Source: Thermoflexales bacterium | GTDB lineage: Bacteria; Chloroflexota; Anaerolineae; Fen-1058 | DNA: 22,346 bases | NCBI GenBank assembly: GCA_016931085.1 | Contig: JAFGFO010000264.1 | Coordinates: forward strand, 1 to 22,346 | Direction: 5' to 3' | Part shown: positions 15,403 through 21,601 of the stretch, in pieces | How positions within the stretch are numbered: the stretch's first letter is position 1 | How the letters are laid out: every line of letters begins with the position of its first letter | Program-made: the position numbers and the translations under genes | The notes under the pieces: model-generated | Told to the model about the DNA's origin: nothing | The model's database searches: none | Seen by the model: the letters and a program-made list of their open reading frames with translations, nothing else

Positions 15403-16227
15403 ATGAGATATTATATGCAAAATAGAATAGCAGTGAACGCATACGAGAAGACCGCATCAGAATGGCAGGATTTGCAGGATCTCAAGGGCGCTTTTGTTAG
15501 GAACGTCGAGCACGAGCTGCGCACGCCGCTTTCCATCATACAAGGCTACGCCAAATTGTTGCATGATCAGGAATTGGGGCCATTGATGCCAGAACAAGCC
15601 CATGCCCTATCCAGCATCTTGGGGCAAGCTGAGAAGATGCGTGTGCTGGTGGAACGGATGGGTGTTTTGCTGGCTGTCGAGGGTGGCACGAGTGTCTCTA
15701 TACCGATCTCGTTGCGCGGGATGCTCTCCGAGGTGCTGAGGGATCAACGCGAAGCAGCTACGGAGGCGGGTGTGACGTTGGAGGCTCGCCTGGAGGCGGA
15801 TCTGCCGTTGGTGGCAGGGGACCCTTACCATTTGCGCCACGTGGTGGCTTATCTTATCGAGAGTGCTATCAAGTCCACACCACGCGGTGGACGGGTTTGG
15901 ATCCAGGCTTATGTAGAAGCTGAGCGAATCCAGGTCACGGTGGGTGATACCAGTGCCGGGATTTCGGCCAGCGGGCTGGCCGAAATCCTGATCGACAGTA
16001 AGCGGGAGGATGGCCATCGCTATCGCGAAACCAACCTGGGCTTGGCTCTCGTCAAAGCGGTGGTCGACATCCACGGTGGGCAGATCGAGGGACACAGCCA
16101 ACCTGGCCTGGGCAACCAGGTCACGCTGAGCTTGCCCACCCTGTCCCACGCTGTCGAAGATTTGGACCGGCTGATGCCGGTGTCTGCTGGGCGCGACGGG
16201 CGTTATGCTTATATCTCGCGCTCGTGA
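15403..16227 (+). CDS. Histidine-kinase-like protein with degenerate ATP-binding domain
   Basis: 274 residues from ATG 15403 (a second in-frame ATG is at 15415); the frame stays open further upstream, but that part overlaps the receiver gene and has no homology-like sequence. HisKA is intact: VEHELRTPLSIIQGYA with His37. The ATPase domain (~135-245) is unusual: the N box reads YLIESAIKST, with Ser154 where the magnesium-binding Asn is expected; the G1 box reads DTSAGI (Asp182 kept, first Gly replaced by Ser); the G2 region is TNLGLALV. It may bind ATP poorly, and could serve as a scaffold, a phosphatase or a phosphotransfer protein for the receiver upstream. There is no sensor domain or membrane segment, so input is probably by protein contact. 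The RsbW-like gene follows after 7 nt. Confidence 0.85.
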   Translation: MRYYMQNRIAVNAYEKTASEWQDLQDLKGAFVRNVEHELRTPLSIIQGYAKLLHDQELGPLMPEQAHALSSILGQAEKMRVLVERMGVLLAVEGGTSVSIPISLRGMLSEVLRDQREAATEAGVTLEARLEADLPLVAGDPYHLRHVVAYLIESAIKSTPRGGRVWIQAYVEAERIQVTVGDTSAGISASGLAEILIDSKREDGHRYRETNLGLALVKAVVDIHGGQIEGHSQPGLGNQVTLSLPTLSHAVEDLDRLMPVSAGRDGRYAYISRS

Positions 16228-16234
16228 GGGCGCC

Positions 16235-16654
16235 ATGATGACGACGCTTTATTTACCTAGCGTGCTTGGTTACGAAAAAGTGGTGATGGCTTCAGCGGAG
16301 GCCATTGCGCAGCGCCTGGGTTTTTCGCCTGACCGCATTGACGATATCAAGACGGCTGTGGCTGAAGCATGTGTTAATGCTATTGAGCATGGGAACGCCT
16401 TGGAGCGCGCGCTCCCGCTTAGGGTCGATTTGAGCGAAGAAGAGAGCGGCCTGGAAATCAGTGTCTCAGATGCCGGTCGCCAGTCGATGCCATCGGCCCC
16501 GCCTCGTCCGGGTTGTGACCCCTGCCACCGTGGCTGGGGGATGTTTCTGATTCAGAGACTGGTCGACGAATTCGATTTTGGCCCGGCGCCCCACGGCGGC
16601 AATATCGTCCGCATGCGGCTCTATCTTGAGCCGGGTTACAGTTCCTCGTCATGA
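16235..16654 (+). CDS. RsbW-like serine kinase / anti-sigma factor ATPase domain protein
   Basis: 139 residues from ATG 16235, chosen for the GAGGG just upstream and the 7-nt gap after the previous stop; an in-frame ATG at 16205 would overlap it. A single HATPase_c_2 domain: LGYEKVVMASAEAIAQRLGF, KTAVAEACVNAIEHGN (Asn of the E-x(3)-N box), SVSDAGRQS at G1, and RGWGMFLIQRLVDEFDF at G2, followed by a beta strand. Family members bind sigma factors or phosphorylate STAS anti-anti-sigma proteins in partner switching. No STAS protein, PP2C phosphatase or sigma factor is in the window, so its partners are encoded elsewhere. The 3' end overlaps the convergent gene by 19 bp. C-P-x-x-P and two cysteines near residues 90-93 are unusual additions. 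Confidence 0.88.
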   Translation: MMTTLYLPSVLGYEKVVMASAEAIAQRLGFSPDRIDDIKTAVAEACVNAIEHGNALERALPLRVDLSEEESGLEISVSDAGRQSMPSAPPRPGCDPCHRGWGMFLIQRLVDEFDFGPAPHGGNIVRMRLYLEPGYSSSS

Positions 16655-17799
16655 GCGTCACCGAGCAGAAAGGAGATCGCGGCGTTAAAGAGAAATTGAG
16701 CCAAGAAGGGATTTTTCCAGTAGCTCACCTCATCCGTCGAGAGCTCGTCGTACAGCTCTTGCGCCCTGTGAGCGACAAGATCTGCTTCGTCTTCTTCCTC
16801 GATCATCGTTTCCAGGTCACTGAGCATTTCTTGAAAGCGCTCGGGCGAGAAAATGGTCTGAACCAGGCTTGATATCTGTGTGCTGACGAGTGATTGCTCG
16901 ACGTTGGTCCCCATGTCAGGCGATTCCAGGTCAATGCCCATGCTTTTCAGCCGTTCTACCAGGCCGGTGAGAAATTCGTCAGTCTCTTCGGGGTCGAGCA
17001 GAGCATCGGCCAGCTCGCTGTCGAGTTGATAGGCTTCCTCATCTTCGGCGTCCTCCAATTCCTGTTGGCGTTCCATATACTCTTCGAGGCCGGGGGTATC
17101 GCGTACAGCTTTCCAGAAGGCCTGGTAAGCAGCCGAGTCTTCTTGGAGGTCATAGATGTCTTCTACGTCAGCCTGGATCGCTTGGGCCAGATCGAGCGCT
17201 GCTTGTTTGCTTTCTTCAAAAGCGTAAGCCTCATCGATAGCCTCGCTGAGCGTTGCGCCCAGCAGCCCGCACGTGCCCCATATATGTGGGTTTGACTCTG
17301 AGCGCAAGAACGATTCGACCGCGGCCGCCAGTGCCAGCCGATCTTTTTGTCCCTCGTGTTTCAAGCGCCGGCGGCAGCGGCTGAGCGCGCTCAGCACGGC
17401 GCGTTGGAGTTCGGGGGTGACGAAGCTGGCTACAGCGTGAATGAAGGCTTCTGAAATGCTGTCTCCGCGTTCATCCTCGTCCATCTGTTCGAGTTCTTCC
17501 GGCGGAGGCACGTGCCGGTTGAATTCAATGGTCAATGCGTATAGCGCATCAGCCGGCTCAAAGATCAGGTCGTCGAAATCGGGCTCGTCGTACAACTGAG
17601 TCGCCGTGTGCATTACGTGGCTGGCAAACTTGGACCAGTCTTCCTCGTCATCCAGATCGAACTGGCTGGCCAACGGCTCCATATCGCGCCACAGTTGTTC
17701 TTCGGGCCACGAGGACGATTGGCGGCGGTGCTGCGATTCTCGACGGCGATCCTGGCTTGGCTTTTGTCGAACTTGTTTGCGGGTCGGCTTTTTTTTCAT
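16636..17799 (-). CDS. Acidic, helical protein of unknown function
   Basis: 387 residues, not recognised. The first ~29 residues are strongly basic (MKKKPTRKQVRQ, DRRR, HRRQ), which would suit nucleic-acid or membrane contact; the rest is rich in Asp and Glu, predicted mostly alpha-helical, with no membrane segment and few cysteines. The middle region has repeated acidic runs (ELEDAEDEEAY, MIEEEDEADL). The ribosome-binding site AAGGGAG overlaps the stop codon of the methyltransferase gene, 10 nt upstream, so the two are almost certainly co-transcribed and translationally linked. The 3' end overlaps the RsbW-like gene on the other strand by 19 bp. No function is proposed. Confidence 0.85.
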   Translation of the reverse strand: MKKKPTRKQVRQKPSQDRRRESQHRRQSSSWPEEQLWRDMEPLASQFDLDDEEDWSKFASHVMHTATQLYDEPDFDDLIFEPADALYALTIEFNRHVPPPEELEQMDEDERGDSISEAFIHAVASFVTPELQRAVLSALSRCRRRLKHEGQKDRLALAAAVESFLRSESNPHIWGTCGLLGATLSEAIDEAYAFEESKQAALDLAQAIQADVEDIYDLQEDSAAYQAFWKAVRDTPGLEEYMERQQELEDAEDEEAYQLDSELADALLDPEETDEFLTGLVERLKSMGIDLESPDMGTNVEQSLVSTQISSLVQTIFSPERFQEMLSDLETMIEEEDEADLVAHRAQELYDELSTDEVSYWKNPFLAQFLFNAAISFLLGDAHDEEL

Positions 17800-17809
17800 G
17801 CTCGCTCCC

Positions 17810-18697
17810 TTACTTGAAAACGTATACCCCGTCGACGAGGGGATAGCTTTGCCGGCAGCGTGGGCACACGATCACCGGCTTTGATTCAACTAGGGCTGTG
17901 CCGCAGGCCGGGCATTTGAACAGTTGGTCAGAGACTGTCTCGGCCGGACGGTCGCTTGCCCCAGGCGCCAAGCGCGCTTGCACGAATACGCTGGGCGACA
18001 CCTTCCACCAACGTGCGCTTCCCTGGAGCAGGCCATCTGCGGCCGCCAGCAGGTGAGGCGCGACGGCCCGCTTGAGCCAGTCCATGCGAAAATAGGACAC
18101 GCCTAGCTCCCGTGTGATGCTCAACCCGGCCTGGCGCAAGCGGCCCGTCATCCAGGCCGGGTGGAAGTCAAAGTTGAGCCGGGCGAATTCATAAGGCTGG
18201 CGGTCGAACGGCGACCATGCCTGGCGGCGCAGCAGCCAACGCGCGATGGCCTTGAGATGGCATTTGTTGGCGTACTCGATCACCAGCGTGGCCTCTTCCC
18301 GCAGGACGGAGACAACTTGGGCCAGGGCTTGCTCCACCTCAGCCAGATGATGCATCACGCGCACCATCACGACGGCGTCAAATGCGCCGGGCACAAAGGG
18401 CAAGCGATACACGTCGGCTTCTACAAAGCGAAAGCGAGCATCACTCCCCCAACGCTGGTGCGCCTCTTTGAGCACGGACCGGGCATAATCCGTCAGGATC
18501 ACTTCCTCGTAACCGGCGTATAGATCGGCCAGCCGCCCGGCGCCCGCTCCGATTTCGATCAGGCGTTTCCCGCCCGGCGGAAGGATCTTTTTGAGCGCCA
18601 CACGCTCGGCCAAGTCTTCGTAGCGCCGCTCCCGGCTCCAGAATTCGACGGCATAACGGCTGCCTTCGTAATCACAGATGGGAATAGAGGTATTCAT
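17810..18697 (-). CDS. Class I SAM-dependent methyltransferase with C-terminal zinc ribbon
   Basis: 295 residues. Motif I is LIEIGAGAGRLAD (~46-58), the acidic motif II is LTDYA (Asp70), then VEADVYRLPF and FDAVVMVRVMHHL, as in Methyltransf_11/25 proteins. Residues ~260-295 form a Trm112/Zn-ribbon-like tail with Cys262, Cys265, Cys278 and Cys281 (CPAC and CPRC) and the Y-P-L-V-D-G-V ending typical of that family. The substrate is unknown; small-molecule, lipid or quinone-type substrates are possible, and the zinc ribbon could bind protein or RNA. ATG 18697 has no ribosome-binding site; the position is occupied by a parS site 3 nt upstream. The downstream acidic protein shares the transcript. 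Confidence 0.9.
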   Translation of the reverse strand: MNTSIPICDYEGSRYAVEFWSRERRYEDLAERVALKKILPPGGKRLIEIGAGAGRLADLYAGYEEVILTDYARSVLKEAHQRWGSDARFRFVEADVYRLPFVPGAFDAVVMVRVMHHLAEVEQALAQVVSVLREEATLVIEYANKCHLKAIARWLLRRQAWSPFDRQPYEFARLNFDFHPAWMTGRLRQAGLSITRELGVSYFRMDWLKRAVAPHLLAAADGLLQGSARWWKVSPSVFVQARLAPGASDRPAETVSDQLFKCPACGTALVESKPVIVCPRCRQSYPLVDGVYVFK

Positions 18698-18700
18698 TTT

Positions 18701-18716
18701 TGTTTCACGTGAAACA
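18701..18716. promoter_or_regulatory. parS: parS centromere site (ParB-binding)
   Basis: TGTTTCACGTGAAACA is a perfect 16-bp palindrome identical to the canonical chromosomal parS site of Bacillus subtilis and many other bacteria. ParB (a CTPase clamp) loads here and spreads for chromosome segregation. Such sites cluster near the replication origin. It lies 3 nt upstream of the methyltransferase ATG on the minus strand, so ParB loading could also affect that gene. parA, parB and dnaA are not in the window. Confidence 0.92.
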
Positions 18717-19008
18717 GTGCGCCCTCCCTGTCGCAGGGATTAGCTCGTATGTTCTCATTCGAAAGTAGGTCACGAATGACACGAACGCTTCGCACGTGAA
18801 AGGTAAAGATCTCAGCCGGTGGGCCTAAGCTCAGCCTTAACCTTATTTTCGAAATAGAACACATGAGCTACGCTCTTCACCATAGACGAGAATTTTTTCA
18901 CCGCAAAGGCGCGAAGAACGCCAAGTTTTTTAATTTCTTCTTTGCGCCCGCCGATCCCCTGCGGGGATTGGATGCGTCTTGGCGGTTATTTTTGGAATAG
19001 CTGGTGGC
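18717..19008. other. Non-coding region with dispersed-repeat fragments
   Basis: No gene is seen in these 292 bases. They hold a small hairpin (CCCTG-TCG-CAGGG, 18726-18738), a CACGAATGACACGAA segment typical of dispersed repeats, a partial parS-like half (CACGTGAAA, 18793-18801), and the repeat at 18897-18987. Any promoter for the methyltransferase operon must lie here on the minus strand, but none is convincing. Confidence 0.6.
18897..18987. repeat. Dispersed 'CACCGCAAAGGCGC' type repeat with nested inverted repeats
   Basis: TTCACCGCAAAGGCGCGAAG is the start of a repeat type common in environmental bacteria. Nested complements are seen: CGCCAAG (18919-18925) with CTTGGCG (18978-18984), CGCAAAG (18902-18908) with CTTTGCG (18940-18946), and ATCCCC/GGGGAT (18954-18959 / 18963-18968) around a 3-nt loop. 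The last could help end transcription from the membrane-protein gene. Confidence 0.6.
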
Positions 19009-19575
19009 CTAATCGCTGCTCTGCGCCTGGGCTTCTTCCCCAGGCAGAGACTGCAGCAGCTTGATGTAGGGCTGGACTACCCCGCGCAGTTCCCCAACCA
19101 CCGGCCCCAGGCCCTTGTTGCCGAGATGGATATCGATCGGCTGGTCGAAGGCGACCGTGATCTGCTGATCGACCGGCACATCCAGGTCAAGCCTGATCGG
19201 CAGGGTAAGGCCGGCCGGCAGTTGGAGGTTGACCGTGCCCTGGATCTGGCCGAACTGGCCCAGGCTGAACGTTGCCGGCACTCTAAGCGGTACCGGTTGA
19301 GTGAGGACGACGACGGTGTCGGTCTCCAGGGGCAGTGTAAACTGCACGGGCACCTGCTGGTTGATGGCGATGGTGTCCTGGATGTGTGCCTCGCCCAGGT
19401 TGGCAAAGGCGCCATCCAGGTTGCTCAGCAGCGGCATGACGACGGTGTCCTTGATGGGGATGAGGAGGATGAGCACAAAGACGAGGACTAGCACCAGGAC
19501 AAAGTTCACGATGAAAGAAAACACAACCGCGATGTCCTTGAATGCGGCCCAAAAGTTTTTGATGTGATTGGCCAT
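19009..19575 (-). CDS. Single-pass membrane protein with beta-rich external domain, unknown function
   Basis: 188 residues, not recognised as a named family. After a short amphipathic N-terminus (MANHIKNFWAAFKD) there is one long membrane segment (~15-41). The rest is an external domain rich in valine, leucine, threonine and proline with regularly alternating strands (VPVQFTLPLETDTVVVLTQP, VPLRVPATFSLG, IDIHLGNKGLG) and a helical, glutamine-containing tail. The rhythm suggests repeated beta strands, as in membrane-anchored LEA/DUF-like proteins, but this is only a resemblance. AGGAG lies 8 nt upstream of ATG 19575. It is transcribed away from alr, with the repeat-containing region between. 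A longer plus-strand frame over it is a shadow. Confidence 0.8.
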   Translation of the reverse strand: MANHIKNFWAAFKDIAVVFSFIVNFVLVLVLVFVLILLIPIKDTVVMPLLSNLDGAFANLGEAHIQDTIAINQQVPVQFTLPLETDTVVVLTQPVPLRVPATFSLGQFGQIQGTVNLQLPAGLTLPIRLDLDVPVDQQITVAFDQPIDIHLGNKGLGPVVGELRGVVQPYIKLLQSLPGEEAQAQSSD

Positions 19576-19625
19576 TGTTAAACTCCTATCAACGCGCCAT
19601 TAAGAAATGCCGCGCTAGGGGGCAA

Positions 19626-19655
19626 ATTATGCTAATGTTATCATGGTCTCGACAA
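19626..19655 (-). promoter_or_regulatory. Probable promoter for the membrane-protein gene
   Basis: Read on the minus strand, TTGTCG (19655-19650) and CATAAT (19631-19626) are separated by 18 nt. Transcription would start about 44 nt before the ATG at 19575, leaving room for the AGGAG site. The -35 match is only 4 of 6. Confidence 0.4.
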
Positions 19656-19742
19656 ACGCGCAAGCGCACGAGTTCGGCTTCGCCGAACTGCTGCCATACG
19701 AGATATCGCCTGGTCGGGAGGCCCTTGCCCCCAAACTGAAAC

Positions 19743-19827
19743 GGGCGTGACCAAATTTGGTTGAGGCGTAGGGGCAACCCCCCGTGGTTGCCCCTACGTA
19801 GGCGATCAACTGGTTTTGGTCACACCC
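19743..19827. repeat. MITE-like imperfect palindrome (85 bp) upstream of alr
   Basis: The core is a perfect 13-bp inverted repeat (CGTAGGGGCAACC 19767-19779, GGTTGCCCCTACG 19786-19798) with a 6-nt loop. Outer arms also pair: GTTGA/TCAAC and GTGACCAAA (19747-19755) with TTTGGTCAC (19815-19823), plus adjoining bases. 'GTAGGGGCAACC' palindromes are widely dispersed in Chloroflexota and cyanobacterial genomes. No transposase is nearby. The rest of the 310-bp gap 19576-19885 holds the two promoters and no gene. Confidence 0.7.
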
Positions 19828-19849
19828 AACTGAAATGCACCAAGTGCAC

Positions 19850-19878
19850 TTGCGTAACGCGGGCGGCTGCGGTATACT
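19850..19878 (+). promoter_or_regulatory. Probable alr promoter, possibly leaderless
   Basis: TATACT (19873-19878) is 5 of 6 to the -10 consensus; TTGCGT (19850-19855) is a weak -35 box at 17-nt spacing. Transcription would start near 19885, next to the ATG at 19886, with no ribosome-binding site between. Confidence 0.45.
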
Positions 19879-19885
19879 GTTGCCT

Positions 19886-21037
19886 ATGCCAGATAAAGAA
19901 CGATTGCTCAATTGGGTCGAGATCAAGCGGCAGGCGCTGGCCAGCAACGTGGCGCGCTTCAAGGCGCACATCGGGCCAGAGGTGCGCCTGGCAGCCGTGG
20001 TCAAGGCCAACGCTTACGGCCACGGCCTGCTGCCGGTCGCGCAGATCGTCTTGGAAGCCGGGGCGGACTGGCTTGCCGTCAATTCGATCGAGGAAGCCTC
20101 CCAACTGCGCCAGGCCGGCATCCAGTCACCGGTGCTCATTTTGGGCCACGTCCCGCTGGCCTGCCTGGAGGACGTGGTCGAGCTGGACCTGCGGCCAACG
20201 GTCTATAACCGCCAAAGCGTCGAGCGCCTGGGCCAGATCGCCCAACGACTCGAGCGCCCGGCGGCCCTGCACGTCAAGGTCGAGACCGGCACGAACCGCC
20301 AGGGGGTGGCCAAGCACGATATGGTGGACTTTGTGCGCTTTGTGCAGGGTTTCCCCTATCTCAGCGTGGAGGGCATGTCAACTCACTATGCCAACATCGA
20401 GGACGTGACCGAGCACCACTTTGCCGAGTACCAACTGCGCAACTTTGGCGAGGCCACCCGCTCGCTTGAGGAAGCTGGCCTGCACGTGCCCATCAAGCAC
20501 ACCGCCTGCACGGCCGCCGCGATCTTGTTCCCCAAGACTTTTTTCAACATGGCCAGGGTGGGCATCGGCCTGTACGGCTTGTGGCCCTCCAAGGAGACCA
20601 AGATCAGCGCCTTGCAGGCTGGGATCGACTTGAACTCGCTGGACCCGGTCTTGAGCTGGAAAACGCGCATCGCCCAGGTCAAGACGGTCAAGTCGGGCGA
20701 GGCGATCGGCTACGGCTGCACCGACGTGGCCACCCAGGATATCCGGCTGGCCGTGCTGCCGGTGGGCTATTACGACGGTTACGATCGCAAGCTGTCGAGC
20801 ACCGGCTACGTGCTGATCCACGGCCGGCGGGCGCCGGTGCTGGGGCGGGTGTGCATGAACATGATCATGGTGGACGTGACCAACATCCCGCAGGCCCGCC
20901 TGGAGGATGAGGTCATTCTGCTGGGGCGGCAGGGAGATAGCGTGATCTCGGCCGAGACGATGGCCGGCAAGGTGGGCACGATCAACTATGAAATCGTGAC
21001 CCGCATCAATCCCCTCCTCCCCCGCTTGGTGGTGTGA
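19886..21037 (+). CDS. alr: Alanine racemase
   Basis: PLP enzyme that makes D-alanine for peptidoglycan. 383 residues, full length. The PLP lysine is Lys40 in AAVVKANAYGHG; the opposite catalytic base is Tyr276 in AIGYGCTD; LPVGYYDGY, GRVCMN and INYEIVTRI complete the family signature. Several conserved positions differ: KVETGTNRQG for the usual K-V-D-T-G-M-x-R-x-G, A-C-T-A for A-N-S-A, and MNM for MDQ, which points to a divergent subgroup; the other candidate is a related amino-acid racemase. ATG 19886 is chosen because homology starts there; an in-frame ATG at 19835 would lie upstream of the -10 box. It overlaps cobO by 4 bp (GTGA), so the two are translationally coupled. Confidence 0.93.
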   Translation: MPDKERLLNWVEIKRQALASNVARFKAHIGPEVRLAAVVKANAYGHGLLPVAQIVLEAGADWLAVNSIEEASQLRQAGIQSPVLILGHVPLACLEDVVELDLRPTVYNRQSVERLGQIAQRLERPAALHVKVETGTNRQGVAKHDMVDFVRFVQGFPYLSVEGMSTHYANIEDVTEHHFAEYQLRNFGEATRSLEEAGLHVPIKHTACTAAAILFPKTFFNMARVGIGLYGLWPSKETKISALQAGIDLNSLDPVLSWKTRIAQVKTVKSGEAIGYGCTDVATQDIRLAVLPVGYYDGYDRKLSSTGYVLIHGRRAPVLGRVCMNMIMVDVTNIPQARLEDEVILLGRQGDSVISAETMAGKVGTINYEIVTRINPLLPRLVV

Positions 21038-21585
21038 GCGTGACGACCCACACAGCGGCGAAACTCACCGCCGGCTTGGTACAGGTGTACACCGGCGACG
21101 GCAAAGGGAAAACCACCGCCGCCTTGGGCCTGGCGCTGCGAGCCGCCGGGCACGGGCTGCGTACTTACATCGGCCAGTTCCTCAAAGGCCGCGACTATGG
21201 CGAATTGGAGAGCATCCAACGCCTGGCGCCTGAAGTTAGTCTGGAACAATACGGGCTGAACGCCTGGGTCCACGTGGACCACGTCACGCCAGAACAGACC
21301 CAGGCCGCCCGGGCCGGGCTGGAAAAGGCCAGGCAGGCACTGCTGGGCGGCGAGTACGACATCGTCGTCCTGGACGAGGTCAACGTGGCGCTCTATTTCG
21401 GCCTGCTGAGCGAGGCGGACGTGCTCGCACTCATCGACAGCAAGCCGGTCCAGGTCGAGCTGGTGCTCACTGGCCGCCGCGCGCCCCAGGCGATCCTCGA
21501 TCGGGCCGACCTGGTGACCGAGATGCGAGAGCTGCGCCACCCGTACCAACGCGGGATCGAGGCCAGGGCCGGGATTGAGTTTTGA
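21034..21585 (+). CDS. cobO: Cob(I)alamin adenosyltransferase (corrinoid adenosyltransferase, CobA/CobO/BtuR type)
   Basis: Transfers the adenosyl group of ATP to the cobalt of corrinoids to make adenosylcobalamin. 183 residues, the typical length for this type. The P-loop is TGDGKGKTTAALG (residues 20-32, an RecA-like variant), then IGQFLKG and DIVVLDEVNVALYFGLL (Walker B region, 109-125), LVLTGRRAP and ADLVTEM, all characteristic. GTG 21034 overlaps the alr stop in GTGA; an alternative GTG at 21040 would give a two-codon-shorter protein. No cobalamin riboswitch or other corrinoid gene is nearby, consistent with salvage and not with a full synthesis cluster. Confidence 0.95.
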   Translation: MSVTTHTAAKLTAGLVQVYTGDGKGKTTAALGLALRAAGHGLRTYIGQFLKGRDYGELESIQRLAPEVSLEQYGLNAWVHVDHVTPEQTQAARAGLEKARQALLGGEYDIVVLDEVNVALYFGLLSEADVLALIDSKPVQVELVLTGRRAPQAILDRADLVTEMRELRHPYQRGIEARAGIEF

Positions 21586-21601
21586 AAACTGTGGAGGGCA
21601 C

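Noticed and set aside
18793..18801. Second parS-like site (CACGTGAAA)
   Set aside because: Only about 10 of 16 positions match, with one half and the flanks lost; not a credible ParB site on its own.
18979..19491. 170-codon plus-strand frame over the membrane-protein gene
   Set aside because: The minus frame has a signal-like membrane segment, a ribosome-binding site and a promoter; the plus frame has a charged, patternless translation.
21034..21060. Cobalamin riboswitch ahead of cobO
   Set aside because: cobO overlaps alr by 4 bp and no conserved riboswitch core is seen upstream.
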